Shown: positions 17,138-26,696, numbered from the stretch's first letter. The stretch is DNA of 64,000 nt from Virgibacillus sp. MSJ-26 (GCF_018918075.1 NZ_JAHLPW010000003.1:186001-250000); one strand, 5' to 3'. Notes: generated by a model from the letters alone, not told the origin. Translations and numbers: made by a program.

Positions 17138-17571
17138 TACCCAAACAACCTCCCTTTAATTTCTCCGATTGTACTTGTAAGTTCTTGCATAGCTTCCTCC
17201 CCCATGCTTAACAAGTCATTTGCCGTATTTATCAATGAATTTGTTGCAGATAAAGCACTTTTTTGGAAATTAAGCGAACTAATTTTGGATTCAATCAGTG
17301 AAATTTTCGCATTATAATCATTTTCGTAAATAGATTCCATGATCGTGTAAACTTCTTCCCGCTTTTCATCATAGCCTTTTCCCTTTTCTCCGTCCCATAA
17401 TGGAAAGAGTTCTGGTTTCCTACATTGCTCCACTTCGTTCATGCACGTTTCCTGCTCACTCACTAAATCATTTTTAGCTTTTTGTAGTCGGTCAATCTTT
17501 TCTTCTATATCCGCCGTTTGAGATGAAATAGTAGAAGCTGCACTAATCAAAAATCCTTCATTATCAGACAT
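17137..17571 (-). CDS. YwqH-like LXG partner (DUF5082 type)
   Basis: A 144-aa helical coiled-coil protein from ATG 17571, which has GGAGGAGAGG close upstream; the frame extends eight codons further up but without a better site. It corresponds to YwqH, the first small gene of Bacillus LXG operons, thought to bind the LXG domain together with the YwqI-like protein. It is the first gene of the toxin operon and the next gene overlaps it. No secretion machinery gene (such as an EssC-type ATPase) is present in this window, so export would rely on a locus elsewhere. Confidence 0.75.
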   Translation of the reverse strand: MSDNEGFLISAASTISSQTADIEEKIDRLQKAKNDLVSEQETCMNEVEQCRKPELFPLWDGEKGKGYDEKREEVYTIMESIYENDYNAKISLIESKISSLNFQKSALSATNSLINTANDLLSMGEEAMQELTSTIGEIKGRLFG

Positions 17572-17843
17572 AGTCCTCTCCTCCTGTTTCTTCAATAAAT
17601 TTCAACTAAGCTGTAAGTCTTTCTGCACCGATTTTAACCGGACAAAATCAGATACAAATAATATACATTAAAGATAATATTAGCATTATTAAAATTAATT
17701 TCCAGTATAATAATAAGAAAATGATTCCTTTTACCTAGATATAACGATAGATTTAAATATGAAATGATTTTAATCCATAAATATTAAAATGAAAGAAAAG
17801 ATATTTTTATACTAAAACACAATCTAAAAACTCTTCACTATTC
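17572..17843 (-). other. AT-rich spacer upstream of the toxin operon
   Basis: About 270 bases of very AT-rich DNA that must contain the toxin-operon promoter. I see several TATTAT-like boxes but no convincing -35/-10 pair, and no gene. Confidence 0.4.
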
Positions 17844-19067
17844 TTATTCCTCATTTTCAGATAACCCCTCCATATATTCTTTCGGAGAAACTCCTTTGTA
17901 CTTCTTGAATATCTTGCTGAATTGAGCATATTCAGGATAGCCCACCATGTCTGCTATATTTTTCAATAAAACTCTTTTCTCACCCATTATTTCACAGGCT
18001 CGATTCATTCGAAAATGAATCAGATAATGTTGAAAAGATAGACCCATTTTCTGTTTAAACAGGGTACTTAAATAAGGTCTTGATAAGTTCATAATTTCGG
18101 CGAGCTCATTAAGAGTGATTTCCTCATTATAATGTAGGCTAATATATTTTTTTATAAAATCAATGTAATCATCATTGGAACTTAAACCGTCAATCATTTT
18201 TTGAATCAGGTGATCATAACTAATATCCAGAGTTGTCTTAAAAGACTCGGTTACTTTATAAATGGCCTGTTCAGCTGGTATTCTTTCAAATGCAGATCCC
18301 CCTATAAATCCATTAATCGTTGTATCATCATACACGAACTGAACATCAATCGGTTTATTGAGTGGTCCCCCATATACCATTTTAATTGTATTGGGATTCA
18401 TCTGATCGCATGCATGAAAAATATCAATCGCTAATTTTTTCGCCGCTTGTAATGATTTAATTTGCTTCCCACCAAGTACCCCGCCAGTGGTTAAACCAAG
18501 ATGGACGCAAATTACATCAGCACCTGCTTTTACCATATCTATTGCCTGCGATGTATTAAAAACAAAGCCAATGGTAAACAGCCCTAACCCACTAGCTGTT
18601 TTTATAGCCTCCACTTCTTTCTCATATGTAATCCCTTCTGCCTCCAGTGCATCACGAAAATCACCGTCAATCAATCCAATCGTAGGGTAATTATTAATAC
18701 CTGCGAAGCCACTTTCCTTAATTTTTATAAGGTAGCTTTCCAGATTAATCATTGGGTCTGTCGCTGATAATCCAAAAATGACAGGAATTTGTTTCATGGC
18801 AGGGATAATTTCCTTTAAAGCAAAATCCATGACGACCTGATTGCTGTTGTCTACTGGGAGATAACCGGCAAGAGAACTCACACCTCTTTGCCTGAAATAA
18901 CCTGAGCTTAGCGCTAAAATAAAATCCGCTCCACCCGCTTCAGCAAATTTTGCGGTTAATCCTGAACCAGCAGCAACACCAATAATATGTCGGTCTTTTT
19001 TTATTTCTTTTTTCAATTGTTCCGTGATTTTCGATTTGTTTGTCTGCACCTTTAAAGCTCCGTTCAT
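17844..19067 (-). CDS. AraC-family regulator with PEP-hydrolase-like TIM-barrel sensor
   Basis: A 407-aa fusion. Residues 1-285 form a TIM barrel of the PF09370 type, with the same landmarks as the enzyme at 19138 (AGSGLTAKFAEAGGAD, NYPTIGLIDGDFR, HLGLTTGG, YGGPL). Residues 300-405 are a double helix-turn-helix of the AraC/XylS family (ITLNELAEIMNLSRPYLSTL; KNIADMVGYPEYAQFSKIFKK). The barrel probably binds the ligand handled by the neighbouring proteins and controls their operon. A GTG at 19049 is an alternative start with GGAGC in front. A terminator separates it from the operon upstream, and a TATAAT box lies at 19084-19089. Confidence 0.85.
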   Translation of the reverse strand: MNGALKVQTNKSKITEQLKKEIKKDRHIIGVAAGSGLTAKFAEAGGADFILALSSGYFRQRGVSSLAGYLPVDNSNQVVMDFALKEIIPAMKQIPVIFGLSATDPMINLESYLIKIKESGFAGINNYPTIGLIDGDFRDALEAEGITYEKEVEAIKTASGLGLFTIGFVFNTSQAIDMVKAGADVICVHLGLTTGGVLGGKQIKSLQAAKKLAIDIFHACDQMNPNTIKMVYGGPLNKPIDVQFVYDDTTINGFIGGSAFERIPAEQAIYKVTESFKTTLDISYDHLIQKMIDGLSSNDDYIDFIKKYISLHYNEEITLNELAEIMNLSRPYLSTLFKQKMGLSFQHYLIHFRMNRACEIMGEKRVLLKNIADMVGYPEYAQFSKIFKKYKGVSPKEYMEGLSENEE

Positions 19068-19096
19068 TTTACGTTATGTTCTTATTATACCTTAAA

Positions 19097-19131
19097 AAAA
19101 AGCAAGCATCCCAACAGGATACTTGCTTTTT
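19097..19131 (-). terminator. Terminator between Tm-1-like operon and AraC gene
   Basis: AAAAGCAAGCATCC/GGATACTTGCTTTT hairpin with one mismatch and T-runs on both sides, usable in either direction. Confidence 0.85.
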
Positions 19132-19137
19132 TTGTGT

Positions 19138-19962
19138 TTATTTCTTAATCTGTTTAAATGCCTCAGATTGCTCACGGATCCCTTTTTCTGCTGCAAACCG
19201 TTCAATACTTGAAGCACCGAAGAATCCTACAATGCCGTCAACACGTTGAATCACATAATCAGCATCTTCAGGTTCAGCAATCGGACCACCATGACAAATC
19301 ACCATAATATCAGGATTGACAGATTGTCCTGCCTCTACAATTTTTTGTATCCGTTCGACACTGTCATCAAGTGTCAAAGCTGTCTGTGCACCAATGGTTC
19401 CTTTTGTCGTCAATCCCATATGCGCTACCAAAATATCAGCACCTGCTTCAGCCATGGCTTTCGCTTGTTCTTCATCAAAAACGTAAGGGGTCGTTAACAT
19501 ATCCAATTCATGAGCCTTGCGAATCATTTCGACTTCAAGATCATAACCCATACCCGTTTCTTCTAAGTTTTGACGGAATACGCCATCAATCAACCCCACT
19601 GTTGGAAAGTTTTGAACACCGGCAAATCCTTGGTCTTTCAGCTGTTTTAAAAATACATCCATCACACGAAATGGATCAGTGCCATTGACACCGGCTAGAA
19701 CAGGGGTATCTTCAACCACAGGAAGTACTTCACTTCCCATTTCCACAACAATCTCATTAGCATCTCCATATGAGAGCAAGCCTGCTAATGACCCACGCCC
19801 TGCCATACGATAACGTCCAGAATTGTAAATGATGAGCATGTCTGCTCCGCCTGCTTCACTGCTTTTTGCCGTAATGCCTGTTCCAGCACCAACACCTAAC
19901 AGAACATTTCCTTTAGCAACCTCTTCTTGGAATCTTGTTAAAATTTCTTGTCTTGATAACAT
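19138..19962 (-). CDS. PEP-hydrolase-family TIM-barrel protein (Tm-1 C-terminal-like)
   Basis: A 274-aa protein starting at ATG 19962 with AAGGAGGAG upstream, one base after the stop of the previous gene. Family marks are [52 protein letters not shown] and CHGGP. The family (PF09370) is a TIM barrel annotated as phosphoenolpyruvate-hydrolase-like. Together with an UPF0261 protein it corresponds to the two halves of plant Tm-1-like proteins. The biochemical role in bacteria is not settled; co-transcription with UPF0261 and a barrel-AraC regulator points to a small-molecule catabolic or sensing role. Confidence 0.85.
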   Translation of the reverse strand: MLSRQEILTRFQEEVAKGNVLLGVGAGTGITAKSSEAGGADMLIIYNSGRYRMAGRGSLAGLLSYGDANEIVVEMGSEVLPVVEDTPVLAGVNGTDPFRVMDVFLKQLKDQGFAGVQNFPTVGLIDGVFRQNLEETGMGYDLEVEMIRKAHELDMLTTPYVFDEEQAKAMAEAGADILVAHMGLTTKGTIGAQTALTLDDSVERIQKIVEAGQSVNPDIMVICHGGPIAEPEDADYVIQRVDGIVGFFGASSIERFAAEKGIREQSEAFKQIKK

Positions 19963-19963
19963 G

Positions 19964-21202
19964 TTACTTCTCCTCCTTGTTTGATTCAATCATTTGAATA
20001 AGTCTTTCAGCTGCTGCTTCCGCAAACTTTGGATTATTCACATCTGTATCCATTTCTTCCACAGTTACTCGTTCAGAATCAATATGTTTTTTGAGTGTAT
20101 TAAATAACGCTTGATCTTCTTCAGGTCCGTAAAAGGCTTGTTCCTCTACATCTAAACCAGAAAGTCCTTTTAGCGGTAACATTAAAGTAGTTTGTCCTTT
20201 TGTCATATTTAATTTCTGTGCAATCACTTCGCCGATTTGTTTATTTTCTTCTTTAGTCGTACGCATCAAAGTGACCGTTGGATTATGTTTGTAAAATTTA
20301 CGTCCGGCAAATTTTTCAGGGACAGATTCATAAGGTCCAAAATTAGCCATATCCATCGCACCCACGGACACCACTTGCGGCACATTTGCTTTAGCTGCCG
20401 CTTCGAGACGGTGTGGCCCCGCATTTAAGACGCCACCGATGAGTTCATCCGCCCATTCAGTCGTTGTTATATCAAGCACACCTACAAAAAAGCCTTCTTC
20501 AATTAAACTTTCCATCGTTTGGCCACCAATACCGGTCGCATGGAAAATCAACACTTCATAGCCCCGGTCTTCCAAATAACTTTTAGCATGATTGATGCAG
20601 GACGTGGTCAATCCAAACATCGATGCGGCAATAAGTGGTTTCTTATGGTCATCCGAATCGGCTAAAGCTTTATCTTGAAAATCTAACATCCCAGCAATCG
20701 CAAAGACCGCCTGACGAAAGACCTTCGTAGATATGACATTTAATCCCGCTACATCAACAATAGAAGGAATCATCACTAGGTCACTCGTGCCGATATAAGG
20801 TTGAGTGTTACCTGACGCGACTGTTGACACCATCACTTTTGGAACACCTATCGGCAATGCCCGCATTCCTGGAGTAACAATCGACGTCCCACCAGTGCCA
20901 CCGAATGACAGAACTCCATCAAATTTACCTTGTTCATACAACTCAGGCAGTAATTTTTCCATCCCTTCTGCCAATACTCTCGTTGCTTCGGCACGATCTT
21001 TTCGCTTGGCAAGCTGTTCAATCTCTACGCCAGCCGCTTCAGCAACTTGAACGTTGGAAACATCCGCTTCAATTTCTGACGGAAATACACCTGTATTGAT
21101 TAAAAGTGTGTCAAATCCCAGTGATTCTATCACCTCTTTAACGTATGAAAATTCTTTTCCTTTTGAATCGAGAGTTCCAGCTAAAGCAATCGTCTTAGAC
21201 AA
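19964..21202 (-). CDS. UPF0261 / Tm-1-like ATP-binding protein
   Basis: A 412-aa protein of the UPF0261 family (Tm-1 N-terminal-like). The start is taken as TTG 21202 because GGGGAGA lies five bases upstream and the following [17 protein letters not shown] is the usual family N-terminus. Visible motifs are [37 protein letters not shown] and [13 protein letters not shown], consistent with a nucleotide-binding two-domain fold. It is the first gene of a two-gene operon with the TIM-barrel partner one base downstream. A cre-like site lies about 50 bases upstream. Confidence 0.88.
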   Translation of the reverse strand: MSKTIALAGTLDSKGKEFSYVKEVIESLGFDTLLINTGVFPSEIEADVSNVQVAEAAGVEIEQLAKRKDRAEATRVLAEGMEKLLPELYEQGKFDGVLSFGGTGGTSIVTPGMRALPIGVPKVMVSTVASGNTQPYIGTSDLVMIPSIVDVAGLNVISTKVFRQAVFAIAGMLDFQDKALADSDDHKKPLIAASMFGLTTSCINHAKSYLEDRGYEVLIFHATGIGGQTMESLIEEGFFVGVLDITTTEWADELIGGVLNAGPHRLEAAAKANVPQVVSVGAMDMANFGPYESVPEKFAGRKFYKHNPTVTLMRTTKEENKQIGEVIAQKLNMTKGQTTLMLPLKGLSGLDVEEQAFYGPEEDQALFNTLKKHIDSERVTVEEMDTDVNNPKFAEAAAERLIQMIESNKEEK

Positions 21203-21250
21203 GTGAATCTCCCCTTCCAATATAATCTGTCATGTTTTAGTACATCTCTA

Positions 21251-21265
21251 TGATAACGCTTACTT
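21251..21265 (-). promoter_or_regulatory. cre-like site upstream of UPF0261 operon
   Basis: On the minus strand AAGTAAGCGTTATCA fits the cre consensus with one mismatch, at the same position as in the site at 531. It is placed 49 bases before the TTG start, where binding would affect transcription. Carbon catabolite control is an inference. Confidence 0.45.
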
Positions 21266-21381
21266 CATTGAATTAAAATGTCTTTATGTTAGTAAAATAT
21301 GGTTTTATGTTATATCACTTTAAAAAACAACATAGAAAGGAAGATTCTTCGTTAAAACAACGATTTCAACACAACTTAACT

Positions 21382-21413
21382 AAAAAGAGATCATCTTAAC
21401 GGTCACCTCTTTT
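21382..21413 (-). terminator. Terminator after methyltransferase
   Basis: Imperfect stem AAAAGAG/CTCTTTT with extra pairs inside and T-rich flanks, just past the 21436 stop. Confidence 0.55.
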
Positions 21414-21435
21414 CTAGTTTGTAGTTTAATTAATC

Positions 21436-22005
21436 TTAACTTTTTACCGCTTTCACCGCATAATTCTCCGGGCCTTCGTACACTAATTCCGCTTTAAATC
21501 CACCTTCCTTTAATAAACGCACCATTTTTTCGGAAGGGACTCTAATCTCAAGTGGTGGGCCTGACTCGGTTTCCACAGCCTCCCAGTCCACTAACAATAA
21601 TATTCCATCTGGTGTAAGAATTCGTTTCATTTCATTAATAGCATTATTTATATCGCCCACTTCATGAATAACAAACGTATTTAATACCCGAGTGACTGAC
21701 TCATCTGGTAAATTAATACTTTCAAGATCACTTTCGAGCATTTTAATATTATCAAGGTTTTCAGCTTCCGCATTTTCCTTTAGTCGTTTCAACATTTCTG
21801 GTTCGACATCCACTCCATAAACCGGTTTGTTCGTCATTTTCGCCAAAGGAATGGCGAACAAACCCGGACCCACACCTAAATCAGCAATTGAATCCTCTTC
21901 ACCTACCTCTAAGTATTCAATTAATTTATGAGGTTGTAATTTATCTGTTCGTTCTTTACTCATTAACTTATCTGCATTTTTTGGATTAAATCGTTTACTA
22001 TCCAT
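21436..22005 (-). CDS. Class I SAM-dependent methyltransferase
   Basis: A 189-aa protein with the Rossmann methyltransferase order: motif I IADLGVGPGLFAIPLA (about residues 40-55), acidic loop VYGVDVEPEM (about 62-71), motif with LESDLESINLPDESV, and LLLVDWEAV (about 134-142). It resembles the Methyltransf_11/25 type. The ATG has AAGGAGTG upstream. It stands alone between two terminators, so no pathway is suggested. The acceptor molecule is unknown. Confidence 0.85.
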   Translation of the reverse strand: MDSKRFNPKNADKLMSKERTDKLQPHKLIEYLEVGEEDSIADLGVGPGLFAIPLAKMTNKPVYGVDVEPEMLKRLKENAEAENLDNIKMLESDLESINLPDESVTRVLNTFVIHEVGDINNAINEMKRILTPDGILLLVDWEAVETESGPPLEIRVPSEKMVRLLKEGGFKAELVYEGPENYAVKAVKS

Positions 22006-22172
22006 GCTTCACACTCCTTGAAAAGTTTTTATAAATGGAATCTAGATTACGTACTTCTCTCCATTATCGATCTCAACTTATCATACGTCCACTATCTAAA
22101 CTTACCTTCTATATTTTAAACAATATTATTAAATTCATGCTAGGTGCAAACATCAATATAAAACGAATGACA

Positions 22173-22213
22173 AAAAACGGGAACAGAGACAATATAGCCC
22201 AGTTCCCGTTTTT
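22173..22213 (-). terminator. Terminator of asparaginase-oligopeptide operon
   Basis: A perfect 12-bp stem AAAAACGGGAAC/GTTCCCGTTTTT immediately after the substrate-binding protein gene. Confidence 0.9.
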
Positions 22214-22221
22214 CAAATCAT

Positions 22222-23895
22222 TTATTCTGTTGGGACAACTTCTGCCCATTTATATTCATATTTAGGTCCAAATGGTCGGCTGATGATACCGTCAATTTTA
22301 GGATCGATGAGTTGTGAGCGACCATTTTGATATAGTGGCACAACGGGTACATCTTCCGCCAGTATTTTTTCAGCCTCTAAAAAGGCATCGAAACGTTTTT
22401 CTGGATCAAGGGCGAGTTCATCCACGGTACTCTTGACTAATTCATCGTATTCCTCATTTGAATAGCCCATCTTGTTATTTTGACCATCTGTTAACCATAG
22501 GTCCATCCATGTATATAAGTCTAGATAGGAAGGTCCCCATCCTGCAATTTGAATTTGATAATCCATATTATTATCTAAATCAATACGTTGTTCAAATGGC
22601 ACTTGTTTCAAGGAAACAGATAAGCCAGGCAGATTCGTCTCCATTTGGTTAGCAAGATACTCACCTAGTGTTTTTGAAGTTTCCGTATCACCACTTAAGA
22701 TTTCTAGCTCTAGTTCTTTTTCATCAATTTCTTCAAGACCCTTTTCCCACAATTCTTGAGCTTCTTCTGTGTCAAATGTTAATAGATCACCATTGATGTC
22801 ACGGAAATCTTCTTCCGTTTCAGGTTGTTTAGCAAAATCTTGTGGAACAAATCCGTTCGATTCAAGAGAGCCATCATTCAACAATTCATCAACCAAAGCT
22901 TGTTTATCTATAGCTTTACTCAATGCTTTACGTATATTGACATTTGCGAGTGCTTCGGATTCAGTTTGATTTAACTTTAAATAATACAATGACGTCTCTG
23001 GTGTTACTACAAAATCATCTTGTACACTATACTGGTCAACAAAATCAGACGTTAAATCTGTTCGATCAACTTCACCACTTTCATACAAATCGACACCTGT
23101 TTGTGGATCTTTAATCACATTAAAATTTATTTTTTCCAATGACACGGCTTCTTCATCCCAATAATCTGGATTCTTTTCTAAAGTCCAAGAGTCTGACGTA
23201 CTTTCCCAGTTGGTCATTAAGAAAGGCCCATTGGATAATAAATTATCATCGCTCGTTGCAAAGTCATCCCCTTGCTCCTCAACAAATTCTCGATTTAAAG
23301 GCATGAATGTACTTCGAGTCGTTAATGATTCAAAATAAGGTGTCGGTTTTTCAAGCGTTACGACCAAGGTATGATCTCCGTCTGCTTCAACTCCTAACTC
23401 ATCAACCGACTTTTCTCCGTTGCTAACTGCTGTAGCATTTTTAATGACCCCATCCATTAGATACGGACCATATTCTGAGCCAGTATCAGGATTCACAGCG
23501 CGTCTCCATGCATAAACGAAATCATTTGCTGTCACTGGATCACCGTTTGCCCATTTAGCGTCTTCACGAAGATTAAACGTCCAAGTCAATCCGTCTTCAC
23601 TTACGTCATGATCCATAGCCATTCCCGGCTCTATCTCCAAATCATCGCCTAGACGATACAACCCTTCGTTACTTGCACCGATAAATTCAAACGAAATGAC
23701 ATCTGTTCCCATATGAGGGTCCATGGTAGGTATAGAATCATTGCTAATCAAATTTATTTCCTGTTCTGTATCCGTCTCATTGTCTGCACTGCTTACCTCC
23801 TTGTCACCTCCACTACTACTCGAACAACCAGCGAGGGCTGTTCCTATCAAAATGCTAAATAATACAAGTAACATAATTCTTGATAGTTTTTTCAT
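22222..23895 (-). CDS. Oligopeptide ABC transporter substrate-binding lipoprotein (OppA-like)
   Basis: A 557-aa member of solute-binding family 5. The N-terminus is a lipoprotein signal ending in the lipobox LAGC (Cys about residue 23), so it is anchored outside the membrane. Typical SBP_bac_5 segments include DGLTWTFNLREDAKWANGDP and the later ANVNIRKALSKAIDKQALV. The ATG follows directly on the regulator's TAA, with GGAAGG inside that gene's end. No permease or ATPase genes are attached, so it either borrows another Opp system or acts as a sensor with the co-encoded regulator. It is the last gene of the asparaginase operon. Confidence 0.9.
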   Translation of the reverse strand: MKKLSRIMLLVLFSILIGTALAGCSSSSGGDKEVSSADNETDTEQEINLISNDSIPTMDPHMGTDVISFEFIGASNEGLYRLGDDLEIEPGMAMDHDVSEDGLTWTFNLREDAKWANGDPVTANDFVYAWRRAVNPDTGSEYGPYLMDGVIKNATAVSNGEKSVDELGVEADGDHTLVVTLEKPTPYFESLTTRSTFMPLNREFVEEQGDDFATSDDNLLSNGPFLMTNWESTSDSWTLEKNPDYWDEEAVSLEKINFNVIKDPQTGVDLYESGEVDRTDLTSDFVDQYSVQDDFVVTPETSLYYLKLNQTESEALANVNIRKALSKAIDKQALVDELLNDGSLESNGFVPQDFAKQPETEEDFRDINGDLLTFDTEEAQELWEKGLEEIDEKELELEILSGDTETSKTLGEYLANQMETNLPGLSVSLKQVPFEQRIDLDNNMDYQIQIAGWGPSYLDLYTWMDLWLTDGQNNKMGYSNEEYDELVKSTVDELALDPEKRFDAFLEAEKILAEDVPVVPLYQNGRSQLIDPKIDGIISRPFGPKYEYKWAEVVPTE

Positions 23896-25569
23896 TTATG
23901 ATCCTTCCTTTTCGTCCGATGTATTTTTTAAAAAAGATTTAATAAATTGCTCACCTTTGTGGGAAATGGTAGTTCCTGCTCTCCCCTGTCTTACAATGGT
24001 TAAATCAAGTTCTTGAAGCACTTCCAATCGTGCACGTAGTTGCTGTTCGGAAAGTTTTAAACCTTTTTCTTCGAGTCGTTTTTTTAACGCGTATCTTCCA
24101 AATGATAGATATTCCTTTTTCCCTTCATAAAAAGTCTTTAATATTGCAATGCTTTCTCCTAAGAATCCGTGTTCTTCTATTTTTGATATCATTCTATGAT
24201 TCTCTTCTATTTCATTAAATTGTTGTTCATTCACGTTGTGACGAAGATAGTATGGTAGAAAATTGATTCCAATGGGATCTTCTTCCAATAAAGATAAATA
24301 AGTGATTACGTCATACAGCTCTTTGACATGACTTTCCCAATCGTATTCCTTGAAAAATTCGATGACGTCATCTGTAAAATTCATATCTACTCGCTGGATT
24401 CGCTGCTTCATATTTTCAATTAAGGGGAAAATATCTTCCTTCCGTTCAGATAAGGTCGGTAGAATAAGCATGTTTTCACGCAATAGATGAGAATCTTCAT
24501 CATTAAATTCCTGATAACTTTTGGAACTCGTCGTGATCACTCTAGACATAAACAGACCTTCACCCAATATTTGAAACAAATTTTTTAATGCTATTAATGA
24601 AAGATGTTCGATATTTTCAATACAAATCGTTCTTTTTTCACCAACATCCAGAAAGTTTCCTGAATCATGATGCCGACTTTTCCGACTTGAGCTGAGCAAA
24701 GCTGTTTCGATATCATCCCAGTCTGTGGACTCACAATTCATCGAATGAAAGGGTAAGCCCTTATTAACGGAATGATTATGGATGGCTTGTGCCAACATAC
24801 TCTTCCCCGTTCCCGGTGCTCCTTCAATATGAATATGTCTTATACTGTTATCATCAGCGTATTGTTTAGCAAGTCGGACCGTTTCATTCATCTTTTTACT
24901 TGTACTGATTATATCTTTAAAATGATACTCTGCAGCGTAAGGAGTATTTTCTATTTTATTAATCTCATCATTATTATGAGTGGATAACGACACACACGCT
25001 TTAAAATAACGTCTAACAATTTGAGATTTCTCGTAATCGATTTGAAGTAAATTGATTATCTCTTCGATCGTGTTAAAATCAAGCACTCTTGGGCCTATGT
25101 CAATGACATTGGATAAGCCTTTTGGCAGAATATCCCCTTCTCCAGGAGTCACGATATAGTCGATGTCTTTAGGGATTGGTTTTGCAGGCAAATACGCTTC
25201 ATAGTTATGTTCAAACACCGTTTCACGTAAAGACTCTACCGTTTCATCTGTATTTGACTTATTATCATTGACCACTAAAACTTGTTGGCCGGAAGGAAGA
25301 TTTAACAACTTTTGCGTGTTCACGTAGTTGATATCACGATGCCCGACTACGACAGGACACTTCTCAGGTATCACTTGATCGACCAGCCCTTTAATAAGAG
25401 GACTCGAGATAACTACAATATCGTTTGGTGATATGGTATGAGGATGTATATTCTTTACGGTGACTGAATTGATTTCCGCTTTATCCCCAATAATTTTCTT
25501 AATTTGCTTTGTAATGATATCTAAATATTTTTCTTGTATCGCTATGATACTGACGTTTTTAATAACCAT
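23896..25569 (-). CDS. AAA+ transcriptional regulator, sigma-54-activator-like but without GAFTGA
   Basis: A 557-aa protein. The N-terminal 200 residues look like a ligand or receiver-like sensor domain. A central AAA+ ATPase has Walker A GAPGTGKSMLAQ (about residues 255-266) and a Walker-B-like CIENIEHLS, then a sensor region LPTLSERKEDIFPLIE. The C-terminus (about 485-550) is a winged-helix-like segment. It aligns in layout with sigma-54-dependent activators, but the GAFTGA loop that contacts sigma-54 is absent; SSRKSRHHDSGN stands there. It may instead work with the housekeeping polymerase or be a repressor. It lies between asparaginase and the peptide-binding protein, with 11 bases before it and none after it. 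Confidence 0.75.
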   Translation of the reverse strand: MVIKNVSIIAIQEKYLDIITKQIKKIIGDKAEINSVTVKNIHPHTISPNDIVVISSPLIKGLVDQVIPEKCPVVVGHRDINYVNTQKLLNLPSGQQVLVVNDNKSNTDETVESLRETVFEHNYEAYLPAKPIPKDIDYIVTPGEGDILPKGLSNVIDIGPRVLDFNTIEEIINLLQIDYEKSQIVRRYFKACVSLSTHNNDEINKIENTPYAAEYHFKDIISTSKKMNETVRLAKQYADDNSIRHIHIEGAPGTGKSMLAQAIHNHSVNKGLPFHSMNCESTDWDDIETALLSSSRKSRHHDSGNFLDVGEKRTICIENIEHLSLIALKNLFQILGEGLFMSRVITTSSKSYQEFNDEDSHLLRENMLILPTLSERKEDIFPLIENMKQRIQRVDMNFTDDVIEFFKEYDWESHVKELYDVITYLSLLEEDPIGINFLPYYLRHNVNEQQFNEIEENHRMISKIEEHGFLGESIAILKTFYEGKKEYLSFGRYALKKRLEEKGLKLSEQQLRARLEVLQELDLTIVRQGRAGTTISHKGEQFIKSFLKNTSDEKEGS

Positions 25570-25580
25570 TGATTCAGCCC

Positions 25581-26603
25581 CTAAGCCAAAGTCATTTGAT
25601 TTAACTGGAATGAAGGAATTAACTCCCCGATGATTTCATCTCTCGCATTTTTTAATTTTGGATGATGATACTCTTTCAACTCTTCCTTCTGATGATCTGT
25701 CAACAATCCAAGCTGTACGAGTGCCTCCATTGCAGCAGGGTAGACTGCCCTTCCATTACCATCGGCCACTTTCACGGAAACTCCTAAGCCAGTTTCCATA
25801 TCGCCAATACAATAAACCCCTTCAGCACCAGCTTTACCAAAGAATCTTCCTTCTCCTACTCTCATAAAATCTGTACAAAATCGATCTGTTCCTCCTACCA
25901 TTTCCGGGGCAGCTGCCATGGCTTTCGTTACCCTCTTAGCATACTCGCCCATTTCTTTTCCTAATGTTTCAGGCTTGGCCAGTCTAGCAAAGCCATATGC
26001 TAGACTTTTCAAAGGAATACCATGGACAGGGACACCACATCCATCCACACCCATTTCAATATCATTTTTAGGATAATCACAAACGTCACTAATCGTCTGC
26101 AAGATCCGCTGTTGAACGGGATGATCCAACTTATAATAGGTTTCAATAGGTTCGTTCATAAATTTAGCAGTAGCTAACATCCCCGCGTGCTTCCCGGAAC
26201 AATTATTATATAAGGGCGTGACTTCTTCATGATTTAAAATAAGATTTTTATATGCCTCTTCCCAACGTGGTTTATGAGTACCACACTTCAAATCAGTACC
26301 ATCAAGCCCTGCACGTTTCAAAATTGATAACACGCGATTAGTATGCATATCTTCACCATTATGCGAAGCAGTGCAAAGCGACAGATCAGCATCACTGAAA
26401 TCGTAATGATCGGCTGCCCCCGTTGCTACTATCGGGATCGCTTGAAGTGGCTTCATAGAAGAACGAGCATAAATTTTCTTATCCACTTCCCCAAGTTGAT
26501 GTAACAACTTACCCTCAGCATTAACTACCGCGATATGTACATGATGAACACTTTCTATATTATGACCTCTACGTACTTTAATTAAATTTTCATTTTTAAT
26601 CAA
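25581..26603 (-). CDS. Asparaginase II (PF06089 family)
   Basis: A 340-aa protein starting at TTG 26603 with AGGAGGAGAG about seven bases upstream. The family signature is visible as ARSSMKPLQAIP (about residues 46-57), CTASHNGEDMHTNRV (about 77-91), YNNCSGKHAGML (about 131-142) and GVDGCGVPVHG (about 184-194). This is the Rhizobium-type asparaginase, unrelated to the classical AnsA/AnsB fold, with Ser and Lys residues in the active site. It hydrolyses L-asparagine to aspartate and ammonia in the cytosol. It heads a three-gene operon with an AAA+ regulator and an oligopeptide-binding lipoprotein. Confidence 0.88.
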   Translation of the reverse strand: MIKNENLIKVRRGHNIESVHHVHIAVVNAEGKLLHQLGEVDKKIYARSSMKPLQAIPIVATGAADHYDFSDADLSLCTASHNGEDMHTNRVLSILKRAGLDGTDLKCGTHKPRWEEAYKNLILNHEEVTPLYNNCSGKHAGMLATAKFMNEPIETYYKLDHPVQQRILQTISDVCDYPKNDIEMGVDGCGVPVHGIPLKSLAYGFARLAKPETLGKEMGEYAKRVTKAMAAAPEMVGGTDRFCTDFMRVGEGRFFGKAGAEGVYCIGDMETGLGVSVKVADGNGRAVYPAAMEALVQLGLLTDHQKEELKEYHHPKLKNARDEIIGELIPSFQLNQMTLA

Positions 26604-26660
26604 TTAACTCTCCTCCTAATATTCGGATTATTTATATAATAAACTAACCTTTAACCAATT

Positions 26661-26696
26661 ACAACCTATTTATTTGAAAATTTTAAAATAGGTTGT
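26661..26696 (-). promoter_or_regulatory. Inverted repeat in asparaginase leader
   Basis: 11-bp arms ACAACCTATTT/AAATAGGTTGT separated by 14 A/T bases, 58-93 bases upstream of the TTG start. It could be an operator or an mRNA hairpin; no T-run supports a terminator. Confidence 0.45.
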
